From assembly GCA_024761205.1 (NCBI GenBank), contig JAMASS010000004.1, forward strand, positions 186,001 through 250,000: a stretch of 64,000 nucleotides of DNA, given 5' to 3'. Shown here piece by piece: positions 28,945 to 37,866 of the stretch (positions within the stretch are counted from its first letter, which is position 1; every line of letters begins with the position of its first letter). Below the pieces are notes generated by a model that did no database searches, was not told the origin of the DNA, and saw only the letters and a program-made list of their open reading frames with translations. The stretch is from Limisphaerales bacterium (GTDB taxonomy: Bacteria > Verrucomicrobiota > Verrucomicrobiia > Limisphaerales > AAA164-E04). The position numbers and the translations under genes were made by a program.

Positions 28945-29682
28945 TTAGGAGAAGTCCGACTGATAATGGAATCCTGATTCGAGACTAGTTGATAGGTGGC
29001 CCGAGTGAACTGTTTGCAACATCGGCTGCAATCGGGAAGACTTTGCTCCATCGAACGTTTTATGATGCCGTCTAAAATACGCTCTTCGCCAGATCCCACA
29101 AGAAGTAGAGTGCAGTTGCTCCTGTTCTCGCACCTTGTTCAAAATCTCTTCCCGACCCTCGTCACGTGCACTTGCTTCCTTGGCCACTACCAGGGTGTCC
29201 AGGCTCTGCTTGGTGAAGAGTTCACCTGCCTTGATCTTCTCTGCCACACACTTCTGCACGGCCTCGTTCAAGACTTTCTCGTCAATGCCTTCAGGGGCGG
29301 GGGCGGCAGCAGCTTTGGATGTGAGACCTTGGTTCTTGAAATCAAGCTGCATGTTGTTGATGCGCTTGACGAGGTCTGCGTGGTCCAGAGCCAGGTAGAC
29401 GACATTGGCCAATAGGTTCCATCCGTCACGGGCGGAGTCCCATTGCTCCATGGGAGGCAACTGAGAAATTTTATCGTTGAGCTTGGCCTTGAGGTCGTTG
29501 ATCTGTTGGACGTAGGCCTGCGGCAGCTGTTCCACAAACTCATCAGGCAGAGTAAAGTTCAATGACTCCTGGATGCGGGAGATGAGTTGCATCCGTTGCT
29601 CCGGTCCCAGTCCGGTCAGCTTGTCACTACCTGCAAACACGTTGGATTGGTTCGGAATAGGTTGCGGAGTGACAGTCGGCAA
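28945..29682 (-). CDS. hypothetical protein, C-terminus probably frameshifted
   Basis: Starts with TTG at 29682 inside a Pro/Thr-rich leader (PTVTPQPIPNQSN); the frame is open to about 29735. The next ~160 residues are a convincing soluble helical protein: RMQLISRIQESLNFTLPDEF, LPQAYVQQINDLKAKLNDK, INNMQLDFKNQG, an Ala/Pro linker, then ELFTKQSLDTLVVAKEASAR. The pattern (helical, charged, Ala/Pro linker) recalls phage scaffolding or assembly proteins, but no family is assigned. After EEILNKVREQEQ the sense is lost and another frame (LVGSGEERILDGIIKRS) looks more coding, so the end is likely frameshifted. Confidence 0.5.
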   Translation of the reverse strand: MPTVTPQPIPNQSNVFAGSDKLTGLGPEQRMQLISRIQESLNFTLPDEFVEQLPQAYVQQINDLKAKLNDKISQLPPMEQWDSARDGWNLLANVVYLALDHADLVKRINNMQLDFKNQGLTSKAAAAPAPEGIDEKVLNEAVQKCVAEKIKAGELFTKQSLDTLVVAKEASARDEGREEILNKVREQEQLHSTSCGIWRRAYFRRHHKTFDGAKSSRLQPMLQTVHSGHLSTSLESGFHYQSDFS

Positions 29683-29804
29683 GGGGTTAGGGGGGAGGGG
29701 TGTTACCCTAGCGAGAAGGTTGACATTGGGTGATCCCTAGGGCGATTACTGTAGCTTCATCAGGCTAGGCTGCATATAGTTACTTGGGGTATTTATCATG
29801 ATCG

Positions 29805-30019
29805 CTATTGCTTGAATTTGGAAGCATCAGATGAATTTTTTTTGCCTCCTTTGACAAAATAGTACAACCCCACTAGGAATAGCAGGCCACCGAAAACATG
29901 TGCCCTGGTCTGACCAATCGCATACGCGCTCTCATCTTCAGGGTCACCTTTCAGAATGCCTGAAATGAGCACTGCACCACCCATAACACTCCGATCGCGC
30001 CAAGTATTCGGTTCCTCAT
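29805..30019 (-). pseudogene. small two-TM membrane protein with a 1-bp deletion
   Basis: From the ATG at 30019 the sequence reads MRNRILGAIGVLW, then after a one-base deletion near 29980 continues GGAVLISGILKGDPEDESAY and AHVFGGLLFLVGLYYFVKGG to a TAG at 29805. The joined product of ~71 residues has two hydrophobic segments separated by an acidic loop and a basic tail. The two frames join smoothly with one added G, so this is a real small gene with a single lesion (mutation or sequencing error). Confidence 0.65.
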
Positions 30020-30430
30020 AGTATTGCCTTTATTCACACAACAGAGCTAAATTGTCGAAGGCTTGCGCAGAGATGGGTTTGTCTCTATTTATATCAGACA
30101 GGCTCGAACCCTCCTCTGGAAGTGCAGGCCTCAGAGACCGGCCTTCTAACTGCTTGGATTGAGTTCAATGGTTACCATGCAGCGCTCAGCTTCCTTGATG
30201 ATTGAAAGATTGCCGCCGCGGGTTGTGTTCACCAGATCCTATGAACACCGTGAACCGCCCAGAGGGGAAGGGCTTCGATTTCACTGGTGAAAGTCGCGCT
30301 TGTGCCGCGCTCAATCAAGGATCCATCTGCTCGAGTGGCGACCATATCGGATTCGCCAGGGGGCGGTCGCTTGCAGGGGGACTCCCTGCTTTCTCCCAGG
30401 GTGCATTGTGGAGTTTTACAGGGTTCGGTG
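30020..30430. other. decayed DNA without recognisable gene
   Basis: The + strand frames here (for example 30202-30453) are low in protein character. Nothing is recognised. Confidence 0.35.
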
Positions 30431-30439
30431 AGGGCATTC

Positions 30440-31019
30440 CCAGCCTTTGTTAAAGAGCTTGAGTATCTTGTATCCGTTTCTTTTGCCTGCTGTTCCCGGT
30501 AGACGGGATGAATTGTGGTCCCATCCGTAGCGAGAAACCGGCACCGATCCCGCTACATCGAACAACCGTAGGCACCAAAACCATCGTGGAAACTGAACCT
30601 GGAACGTGCGCTCAGGGCCTCCCTTCCCTGAGTAACGATCACGTCAACTCCTGAGTTGATGAATCGTTTGGCCCTGTCAGCGCTGCTAATTGAGTGAACG
30701 CGATCCACATAAGGGCTTGGCTTCCCTAAAAGAAGGAGACGGCGTGGGCCTGCTCGTCAAGCGCTGTATCGATCAAGTGTTCGACGTTATCTTTGAACAT
30801 CATGTTGACGCCGAACGGGGCCGACGTCCTTTCCTTGGCGGACTGAATCGTTGCCCGTAATCGTTCGGGCGTGGCACTGACGCTGTTCACCATTCCGAAG
30901 CCATCGGTATTGGAGACGACGGCGGTCATTTCGGGTGATGTGGCGCCGCCTATTGGCGACTGGATGATTGGATGTCTCACTCCTAAGAGGTCTTGGAGTT
31001 TTGTCGTCGGCCAACGCAT
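30440..31019 (-). pseudogene. nitronate monooxygenase (2-nitropropane dioxygenase family) remnant
   Basis: The N-terminus is intact from ATG 31019: LLGVRHPIIQSPIGGATSPE, then PFGVNMMFKDN, ending in a stop at 30726. Further family blocks follow in other frames: GKPSPYVDRVHS, SGVDVIVTQGREA and RFLATDGTTIHPVYREQ. Large pieces between are deleted and there is a stop before the RFLATD block. The ancestor was an FMN-dependent TIM-barrel enzyme of ~330 residues. Confidence 0.87.
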
Positions 31020-31289
31020 GGAAATTCTCTTCCTTGTATTGAGAAAATATCGAAGCCCAGACCCTTGCGAATCACAAGCTTCGAGTCCTAACCTACCAGC
31101 AGGGGCACAACGGAACGGGGATTTGACCCCGAAGATCGCGAAGGAAATCTTGATCGGATAGTTGAAATCTCGTGTTTTTCGCGTCCTTCGTAGTTCAACA
31201 TTCCGGTCTGGATAATGGTGTTGGGATGTAATGGTCGTTGTATTTCGAAGGCACCGTCACAATCGGATTCTCTAGTTGGGCGTCCGGCC

Positions 31290-31785
31290 AAGCTTTCCTG
31301 ACCACTGCCTCGCAGACCGGGATGTCGACCCGTTAATGGCAATGACCCCGCCAGACTTCATGAACCGGGCCAAGTAACCCAAATAGTGATCGTCTGTGCC
31401 GCAGTAGGGAAAGGAGTCGGTCGAGAGGATGGCATTGAAAAATTCCACTGCGTAGGGCAATGAACGGGCTCGGTGTGAATGGGAAAAATACTCTTTTCGA
31501 GGCTGGCGTCGAGAGTTCGCTTCTGGTTGTCGGACACGCTGAACCAAAGGTTGGTCACCCACACGGTTACATCAATTTCTCGGTCGAGGAAGATGGACGA
31601 CGCTGCGAGCCCACAGTCAAGATAGAAGATGTTCATCCCGGACTTCAGATCCAGCGCGGAGGTTAAACTAGTCGGTCAGCCAGAGGGAATTGGCGCCACC
31701 CCCTGACGGTCGCCGTGACCCACTCAGGGTGATACGCGTTCGCGCGGAGAAATCGTTCATCGGTGAATACTTCGTCCGAGGTCAT
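31290..31785 (-). pseudogene. SAM-dependent methyltransferase remnant
   Basis: Starts at ATG 31785 (MTSDEVFTDERFLRANAY, HPEWVTATVRG), shifts frame around 31680, continues MNIFYLDCGLAASSIFLDRE (motif I region, with the usual DLGCG altered to DCGLA), DVTVWVTNLW, then shifts again to FPYCGTDDHYLGYLARFM and KSGGVIAINGS. The C-terminal half is missing. It resembles class I methyltransferases annotated as cyclopropane-fatty-acid-synthase-like; substrate unknown. Confidence 0.85.
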
Positions 31786-31997
31786 GGGACTGCAGAGTGT
31801 TCGGAACCGTTCGGCGGATTATGGTGCTGATGACCGCGATTTTAGAGGGTTAAAGTCGAAAATCTCGTAGCAGCCGATGTGAATCGGCTCAAACCCATTG
31901 GCCTTAACTCCCGCTGCTTCCCCTCTTCCGCACTTGAAAAATTCAAGCCTGTCGCGCTTAGAATCTTGAACCACATGTGGTTGTTTCCGTGTCTTCT

Positions 31998-32740
31998 ATG
32001 CTCCTGTATGATACAGGACTTTCGTGCGAGATCTCATCATCAGAATCCGTGAAGCGGACGGGTGGATTTACCTTAATCGAGTTGCTCGTGGTCATTGCGA
32101 TCATTTCCATCCTCGTCGCTATGTTGTCCTCGGCACTCGATTGAGCCAAGGCAAAGACCAGACAGATCAAGTGTCTCAATCATTTGCGCCAGCTTGAGTT
32201 GGCCATCCAAATATATGCGGATGAACACGGCGACGTCATTCCACCGCGCATTTCGGGCAGAGCCAATTGGCTCAGTTCACTGAAGCCCTACTACGTGGAT
32301 GAGCGACTGCTCGTCTGTCCCACTGATGGCCCAAGGGCACGGTCCAGCTGCCTCATCAATGGTTTCAATGATTATTTTGCGGTGAATTTTTCGAAGGAAG
32401 CATTCGAGGAGTCCAAGGAATGGCAGAGCTCCGGCATCATGGGATTGGATAGCATACCCCCTAATCCCACTGCCACCATCATGTTTGGGGAGAAATACAA
32501 AGAGTCGCCGCACAACCACATGGGCTTCTACCAAGGCGAGGGCAACGATTTTGTGAAAGTGAATCAAGCCAAGCCGCGGGTTCCAATCGCCATCGCAAGA
32601 ACGGGGGTTTGAACTACGCCTTTGCGGACGGAAGTGTCCGATTCATGAAATACGGAACCACTATGAAATCCGGAAAACCTTTGGGCCGTGACCGAACAAT
32701 GGCGGGCGGCTCCGCCGCAATTTCAGGATGTGGGTGAATG
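31998..32740 (+). pseudogene. prepilin-like H-X9-DG protein, stop and frameshift
   Basis: Second member of the pseudopilin group in the window. From ATG 31998 it has the processing site [12 protein letters not shown] and the following hydrophobic helix, then an in-frame TGA at 32142-32144 (after MLSSALD, where Arg or Lys is usual). The same frame continues with CLNHLRQLELAIQIYADEHG and MFGEKYKESPHNHMG to a stop at 32612. A one-base shift near 32580 brings in the C-terminal block HRKNGGLNYAFADGSVRF. Compare the intact gene at 9339-10241. Confidence 0.88.
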
Positions 32741-32784
32741 GGTGGAGATGCCATCAAACTCTGCATATATCAACCTTCAGAGCT

Positions 32785-33099
32785 ATGAAGAAAAACATTA
32801 CCATTATCGCCTTGCTCGCCGTCATTATTACCAGCCTGACGATCACTCTGAGGAACTTGGCGCCGAATACCGATGATGATTACCGCTCGTCCTGAGAACG
32901 AGCATTCATCAAGAAATTCGACAATGACGGCGATGGTGAATTGAGCGGAGAAGAACAGGAGGCTGCGGAGAAAGCAATGGATGAGCACCTTTTGGCCAGC
33001 TTACCGAACAAACGTCCAGAGAGGACAAATTTGAGAATTAAACACAGGACTCCATGTTTTTGCTTCTTCGATCTTCGGGGCGAGGCTTCCTTGGCCTAG
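32785..33099 (+). pseudogene. small membrane-anchored EF-hand protein with in-frame stop
   Basis: From ATG 32785 the product starts with a signal anchor (MKKNITIIALLAVIITSLTI) and a short linker. An in-frame TGA at 32893-32895 interrupts it; the same frame continues AFIKKFDNDGDGELSGEEQE, a canonical EF-hand calcium loop (DNDGDGELSGEE). The tail after LPNKRPERTN has lost protein character. Likely an exported calcium-binding protein before the stop arose (Arg CGA to TGA would explain it). Confidence 0.7.
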
Positions 33100-33514
33100 G
33101 GATTTTGCCGCTTTCATGACCTTCTCGCTGGCGTCCGGATTTTCCCCGCTGCGGCTAGGCTTGAACCGCCCCGAGGCGGACCTGTCAGCGCGGGGGGACT
33201 CTCCAAGCCTGATTTCGTTGCAACCGCTCGCACGAATGGAATCCCCATCTTCAAGCGCGACCCAGAAAGCGGGAACGCCACCGCCCCAACAATCCAAGCC
33301 GTCTTCCGCCCGCCGCCCAGCTCCCTCCTAGATGGCAAGGACGAGAACCTCTCCGGCTAGTTTACACCGGATGCCTGACACCCGCTGGCGGCGCGGCAAG
33401 GAGCGCAGGCCACGCCCGGAACCCCGGCAAATTTCTTGGGAATTACATACTTTCACTAGCCGGGGAGGATGTCAATTATCTTATGGTTGTCATTGGCGGA
33501 AAGGCTGGCAATTT
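33100..33514. other. decayed DNA ahead of the second IS1595 remnant
   Basis: Both strands have open frames of similar quality to 33357, so no coding strand can be chosen. At 33436-33452 lies ttgggaattacatactt, found again exactly at 43188-43204. The left end of the IS1595-like element should be in this region, but I could not identify its inverted repeat. Confidence 0.35.
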
Positions 33515-34001
33515 ATGGACCGGACGGGAAAGATACAGACACTGAGCATCAGGCAATTCTTCCGGAGGTTTCCTGATGAAGTGGCTGTTGTTGGCCTATC
33601 TGGAAGCAAAGCGGTGGCCTGTGGCTGGTCGTGTCCGGGCGTTCCCGGTGCGTGAGACCACCAAGGACACTTTACAATCCACCATTAGAGAAAACGTCCG
33701 GCGCAGTTTGTGGCTCTACACCGACGCTTACTCTGCCTATTGCGGCTTGATCGCCTATGAACATGAGGCGGTGTCTCACTACACGGGCGAATATGTCCGA
33801 GGGCAAGCTCATACCAATTCCATTGAATCCTTTTGGGCCTTGCTCAAGCGGGGGATTTATGGCACCTTTCACCACATCAGTCCGAAATATCTGCACCAGC
33901 ATATGGCGGAATTTGAGTGGAGACAGAATATTCGTGACTTCGACACGCTCGGACAAATGGCGGTTGTTGCCGTAGAACTGGATAGCAGGGTGCAAGCATG
34001 A
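33515..34001 (+). pseudogene. IS1595-family (ISXO2-like) transposase remnant, copy 2
   Basis: From ATG 33515 the start MDRTGKIQTLSIRQFFRRFP is the family N-terminus; a frame change follows, then AYLEAKRWP, the point where the zinc-ribbon normally begins. The sequence jumps directly to GRVRAFPVRETTKDTLQ, so the zinc ribbon, first Asp and about 120 residues are deleted. The rest is well preserved: LYTDAYSAYCGL (second Asp), GQAHTNSIESFWALLKRG (Glu) and ISPKYLHQHMAEFEWR. The stop overlaps the next gene's ATG (ATGA), suggesting that the methyltransferase is a translationally coupled passenger gene. Confidence 0.87.
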
Positions 34002-34684
34002 GTGTGGCGCTTTCTTCTGAGCTGGACACTAACGGATATTCCCCCCTCAGCAGCGTATGGGAAGGCAGAGACGTTGATCTCATCGAGGCCATGTTGCAGT
34101 TCTATCCGGTAATACCGCCGCACCCCATCCTTGATGCCACCTATAATGCAGGCCGCTTTTGGGCCGGCTCCACGCGGCAAGTGGTTTCGATGGATATCGA
34201 CCCCAAATATAAGCCGGACATAGTGGCGGACAATCGCGAAATGCCCGGCGTGAAATCTGAATCCTTCAGCGTGGTCGTATACGATCCACCGCACGTCGGC
34301 CCACAAGGACGGGATAAAAGCACTAAGCGTTTCGACGTAGACTTTGGAGCCACCATGGAATGCGGCAAGCAGCAGGATTGGACTTTAAGTTATCTATATC
34401 CTCCGTTTTTGGCGCAGGCCAAGAGGGTACTGCAGCAAGATGGCCTTCTGCTGGCGAAAATCACGGACATGGTGAACAACCATATGTCCCGATGGGCACA
34501 CTGCGACTTCATGCGAATGGCCGAGGACGCCGGGTTTACCGTGTGCGATTTGATCGTGAAAGTCAGAGCCGGCCCAATGACATCCAACCGGTGGAAAACC
34601 GCTCACCACGCGAGGAAACGGCACTGCTTTTGGATCATATGCAGAAACAGCTCCCGATGCGAACGTATAACCCGCTCAGTGTAG
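33998..34684 (+). CDS. SAM-dependent DNA amino-methyltransferase-like protein
   Basis: A 228-residue methyltransferase. The SAM-binding motif I region is ILDATYNAGRFW, the following acidic strand is VSMDIDPKYKPD, and motif IV is VVYDPPHVGPQG, the D-P-P-H form of N6-adenine/N4-cytosine enzymes. KAKR(V)LQQDGLLLAKI-type sequence and the ending TAHHARKRHCFWIICR look complete, so this gene appears intact. It starts at the ATGA overlap with the IS1595 transposase remnant and overlaps the downstream Eco29kI-like endonuclease start by 46 bp. Expected role: protective methylation in a type II restriction-modification pair. Confidence 0.8.
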   Translation: MSVALSSELDTNGYSPLSSVWEGRDVDLIEAMLQFYPVIPPHPILDATYNAGRFWAGSTRQVVSMDIDPKYKPDIVADNREMPGVKSESFSVVVYDPPHVGPQGRDKSTKRFDVDFGATMECGKQQDWTLSYLYPPFLAQAKRVLQQDGLLLAKITDMVNNHMSRWAHCDFMRMAEDAGFTVCDLIVKVRAGPMTSNRWKTAHHARKRHCFWIICRNSSRCERITRSV

Positions 34685-35240
34685 ATGAGCTTGGGAAAAA
34701 CGCAGCGCGTGCTCTGATGGGGTACCCCGCTGTCGCATTGCCGCCGGAACCGCCGTTTCCGGGCGCTGGTGTTTATACCTTGCACTACACTGGATCATTC
34801 AATGCTTACGCTGGAATGCGAGAAGACGAGCCAATTTATGTAGGGGCAAGGCTGACCCGCCAGGACGGCGGCTCGGGCGGGAAGAAGAGTGGCAATCAAC
34901 GCGGATCTTGTGTAAAAGGTTGGCCAAGCATGCAGAGTCCATAGAATACGCCACAAATCTGGACTTGAAAGACTTCCAGTGCAGGTGGCTTGTGTTGGAT
35001 CAGGTCTGGATTGGGCTCACCGAACAAGTATTGATCGCTGGTTATCGACCCGTATGGAATGTCGCTGTTTCTGGGTTCGGGATCAATGCTCCGGGGAAAG
35101 GCAGGGCTAATCAGCGCAAATCCGAGTGGGACACATTGCATCCAGGACGACCTTACGTCGAGAATCTGGTGGCAAGAGACGAGACAGTTGACGACCTGAT
35201 AGAACAGACAAAGCAGCACAGGAGAGGGAGGAGGCGATGA
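34639..35240 (+). pseudogene. Eco29kI-family (GIY-YIG) restriction endonuclease, frameshifted
   Basis: From ATG 34639 the product reads PLSVDELGKNAARALMGYP and the GIY half of the nuclease motif (AGVYTLHYTGSFNAYAG) followed by EPIYVG, the YIG half. A frame change at 34854-34858 follows; the correct continuation is KADPPGRRLGREEEW, then LAKHAESIEYATNLDLKDF, VWIGLTEQVLIAGYRPVWN, PGKGRANQRKSEWDTLHPG. One inserted A would restore one chain. Family members cut within GC-rich palindromes (Eco29kI: CCGCGG). The frameshift removes the catalytic C-terminal half, leaving the methyltransferase alone. Confidence 0.88.
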
Positions 35241-35521
35241 AAAAACAAAGGCTAAGCAACCTGCGAAACCTTTGCAGGCTGATTACGTTACAGCTACGTC
35301 GCGCAGAAACTCCGCCGAAAATATTCTATTGACACTGTATCTCGCGGTATGACCGGAAGACGGCTCACCTATCAGGAGTTGACGGCATGATCGCCATAAA
35401 TCCGAAGGAAAATCCGCTTTTCGGGAAGTTCGAGAAAGTGGCTGAATCGCGAGTCAGTCGCGGGCTGCTAAGATGGAAATTGCGGACAAGTCCGTTTCGA
35501 TGGAGTTGCTTGTTCGATCAT
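35237..35521 (+). other. chain of tiny ATGA-overlapping frames after the endonuclease
   Basis: Very short frames follow each other with 4-bp ATGA overlaps: MKKQRLSNLRNL... from 35237 (overlapping the endonuclease stop), then MTGRRLTYQELTA at about 35349-35390, then MIAINPKENPLFGKFEKVAE from 35386. A third frame (KAKQPAKPLQADYVTATSRR) between looks more coding than the first. These may be remnants of further passenger genes such as a controller, broken by frameshifts. No family is recognised. Confidence 0.4.
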
Positions 35522-36638
35522 TAAACAAGGCGACTTAAATTATGCCGCATAATGGTGTACGATACGAGCACCCCAACACGAGATGAAAGCTGTGGCGAGA
35601 AAGCTCGAGATTACCGATGCCGATGTGATGCGCATCGCCGTACAACAGGAAATCCAACGCTCGGACGAGTCGAGGTACGATCACCGGCTTCACGGCCTGT
35701 TGTTGGCGACCGGAGGGCAGAGTTGCCGCCAGGTCGCCCAATGGTTCGATGAGGATCCGCGAACGGTGCGGCGCTGGGTCAGAACCTTTGAGGAGAGGGG
35801 TTCGATGGGCTGCGCGACGGTGAAAGAACCGGTCGTCCACGCACGCTCAGGCCGGATCAATGGTCGTCGCCGGAGCGGGACCTGCGTTGCCGACCGGATG
35901 ACTTCGGCTTGGCCGGGCACTTGTGGGGCGGCGGGTTGCTCGCCGAACACTTGCGGCGCCATTACGATGTGAAATTGGGGGTGCGCCAGTGTCAGCGGTT
36001 GTTCAGGCAGATGGGGTTTCGATTTCGAAAGCCGCGGCCGCAGGTGGCGCAGGCCGATCCGCAACGCCTTGCCGCGTTTAAGAAAACTGCGCCGTCTGGC
36101 ACGACGCGAGGACATTGAGCTGTGGAGTCAGGATGAATGCCATTTTCAACGACACGGAACCCGCTGTCGGGTCTGGGTTCCGCCCGAGGAAAAAGATCCG
36201 GTCGTCGCCCACGCGCCAGTCCGTCGCCTGCTTTGGTGCCGTCAGTCTTACGCAGCGGCAAGTTCGTTCACACCCTTTCGCCGGTGTTCAACGCCGCCAC
36301 CTTCGAGGCGTTCCTGAAGGTGCTGCTCCGACGCTGCTCGCGCAACCAGAAAATGGTCGTCATTCTCGACAACGCACGCTACCACCACGCCAAGCTGCTC
36401 AAACCACTGTTGAGGGCCCACCGAACGCATCTCAACCTGCTGTTTCTGCCGCCTTACAGCCCACAGCTCGCGCCGATCAAGAGAGTTTGGAAACTTGACG
36501 CGGCGGCTGGCGCCTCACCATCTCTACTTCAGCAGCCTGGAGGAGTTGTCGGCCGCTGTGGAGGCCTGCTTCGACCAATGGCGAAAACCGAACCGTGTTC
36601 TGCAACGGTTATGCGGCATTACTTAAGTCGTTATGTTT
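35522..36638 (+). mobile_element. IS630-family insertion sequence
   Basis: The element is bounded by inverted repeats of about 35 bp: the left end runs 35522-35556 (taaacaaggcgacttaaat...), and the right end 36605-36638 gives, in reverse, taaacataacgacttaagt.... The two match at about 28 of 35 positions, including the shared block atgccgcataa. Each end begins with TA, the dinucleotide that IS630 elements duplicate on insertion. It interrupts the passenger region of the IS1595-like unit. Its single transposase is broken (next entry). Confidence 0.85.
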
Positions 36639-36640
36639 AA
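35583..36640 (+). pseudogene. IS630-family transposase with several frameshifts
   Basis: The helix-turn-helix part is in the first frame (LLLATGGQSCRQVAQWFDED, TVRRWVRTFEERG). After a shift come LDGLRDGERTGRPR-type and the block GHLWGGGLLAEHLRRHYDVK, FRKPRPQVAQADPQR; after another, ELWSQDECHFQRHGTRCRVW (first Asp) and later KMVVILDNARYHHAKLL (second Asp). The third catalytic residue lies in LAPIKRVWK where NPIE is usual, so the Glu is Lys. At least three frame changes plus this substitution make it inactive. Confidence 0.88.
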
Positions 36641-37337
36641 GAACCCCCGATGGACTCGAAAAGGTGCAATAATCTTGGATAGGTGTGCCTCGACCGAAAG
36701 CATTTTTATATCCTGCCAGCGCCATCTGACAACCTAGATGCCGCTAGGTAGCCCATCCTGGGAATTGGCGACTAGCAAGATAACTGCCGACTACCGGTTA
36801 GGTTGAAGATTGCGGTATGGGAGATCGTCGCAATCCAGTAGGGAATCATGCGATCATCCACCTTGCTGGGTGATTCGGGGTGGTAGACAGCGGGGCGTCG
36901 ATGCGTAAAGGCAGCGGTTGAAGCCACTGGTTATTGTCAATCGTCGTATTCAGCTAGGAAACTCTCCACGACAGATGAGAGCATCTCCTTTCGTGAGCTC
37001 TCTCATATATCGATGCATACTTGAAGCCCAGTCCCTTGTTTAACCCTCGTTAGATGAGGACACGCCGATTCAAGATGGGATTGAATAGTCGCCCTAGAAA
37101 GCGTAGTGGAGGAGAAATGGATAAAGCCATCTCGGGAGCACCCACGGTCTCGCCGCAAGTGCGCCCCACGCGATCAAAATCAAGCCCCGGTGGATTCTGG
37201 TGCTCAACACGGCACTCCAATTCAGCTAATTTATTTGCCATCTTTTCCAGCATGACGGCGTCTCATTCGTGATGGGAACACCGCCGAAATCTTCCGTCTA
37301 GGCAATGTGAAGCTCGTGCAATGTATGGCTTGGGCAG
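36641..37337. other. decayed DNA between IS630 and the PPK2 remnant
   Basis: No supported gene. Frames on both strands at 37050-37270 are equally long and unrecognised. The right end of the IS1595-like unit may be here, but no inverted repeat was found. Confidence 0.35.
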
Positions 37338-37520
37338 TTGAGTCAAAGGGATTGGCGGAAACGGGAACGCTGGGCAGATTACGAAGCCGTCGTCAACGAC
37401 ATGGTGGCTTATATAAACTCCCCCCGTGCGCCCTGGAAGTTGATTGCCGGAAACAACAAACGATTCGTGCGCATTCAAACCATCAACACCATTTGCAAAC
37501 AGCTTGAATCTGCTCTGGCC
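37338..37520 (+). pseudogene. polyphosphate kinase 2 (PPK2) C-terminal remnant
   Basis: The frame encodes LSQRDWRKRERWADYEAVVN, DMVAYINSPRAPWKLIAGN and NKRFVRIQTINTICKQLESA, the C-terminal end of PPK2-type polyphosphate:nucleotide phosphotransferases. The Walker motifs and the preceding ~200 residues are missing. Only a fossil of the gene. Confidence 0.8.
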
Positions 37521-37866
37521 TGCCCCGCAACTCCACACCGATACCTCTACGGTGAACGGCCCTTTTGGCCTCATTTCGGCCCTGTCAAAAAAATCCGAAA
37601 AATCGCGATTTCCTCTTGATGCCGCCTCCGCTTTTTGGCGGAACCGCCCCCCGTAACCATTTGAGTGGATGATCCCAAGTCGGGTCGCCTGCTGAATACG
37701 ACAGTCTGATTCGTGCTTCGGGGAAGTGTGCACAGCTTCCCCGAAGCTCAGGTGAATAGGCAGACTTCCTGCATTTTCTGCTCGAATGGTTACAACGGCC
37801 CGGCAAGTGAGGGGTGTCGGTTCGTTGTGCGGGGAAAATATCAACCAAACAAACAGAACGCAGAAA

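Noticed and set aside
13565-33099. UGA as a sense codon (recoding) to explain several in-frame TGAs
   Set aside because: Intact genes here use TGA as stop (for example prfA, the Nramp-like gene, leuD's neighbour set) and TGG for Trp; the broken genes also carry TAG stops, frameshifts and deletions. Decay explains it better.
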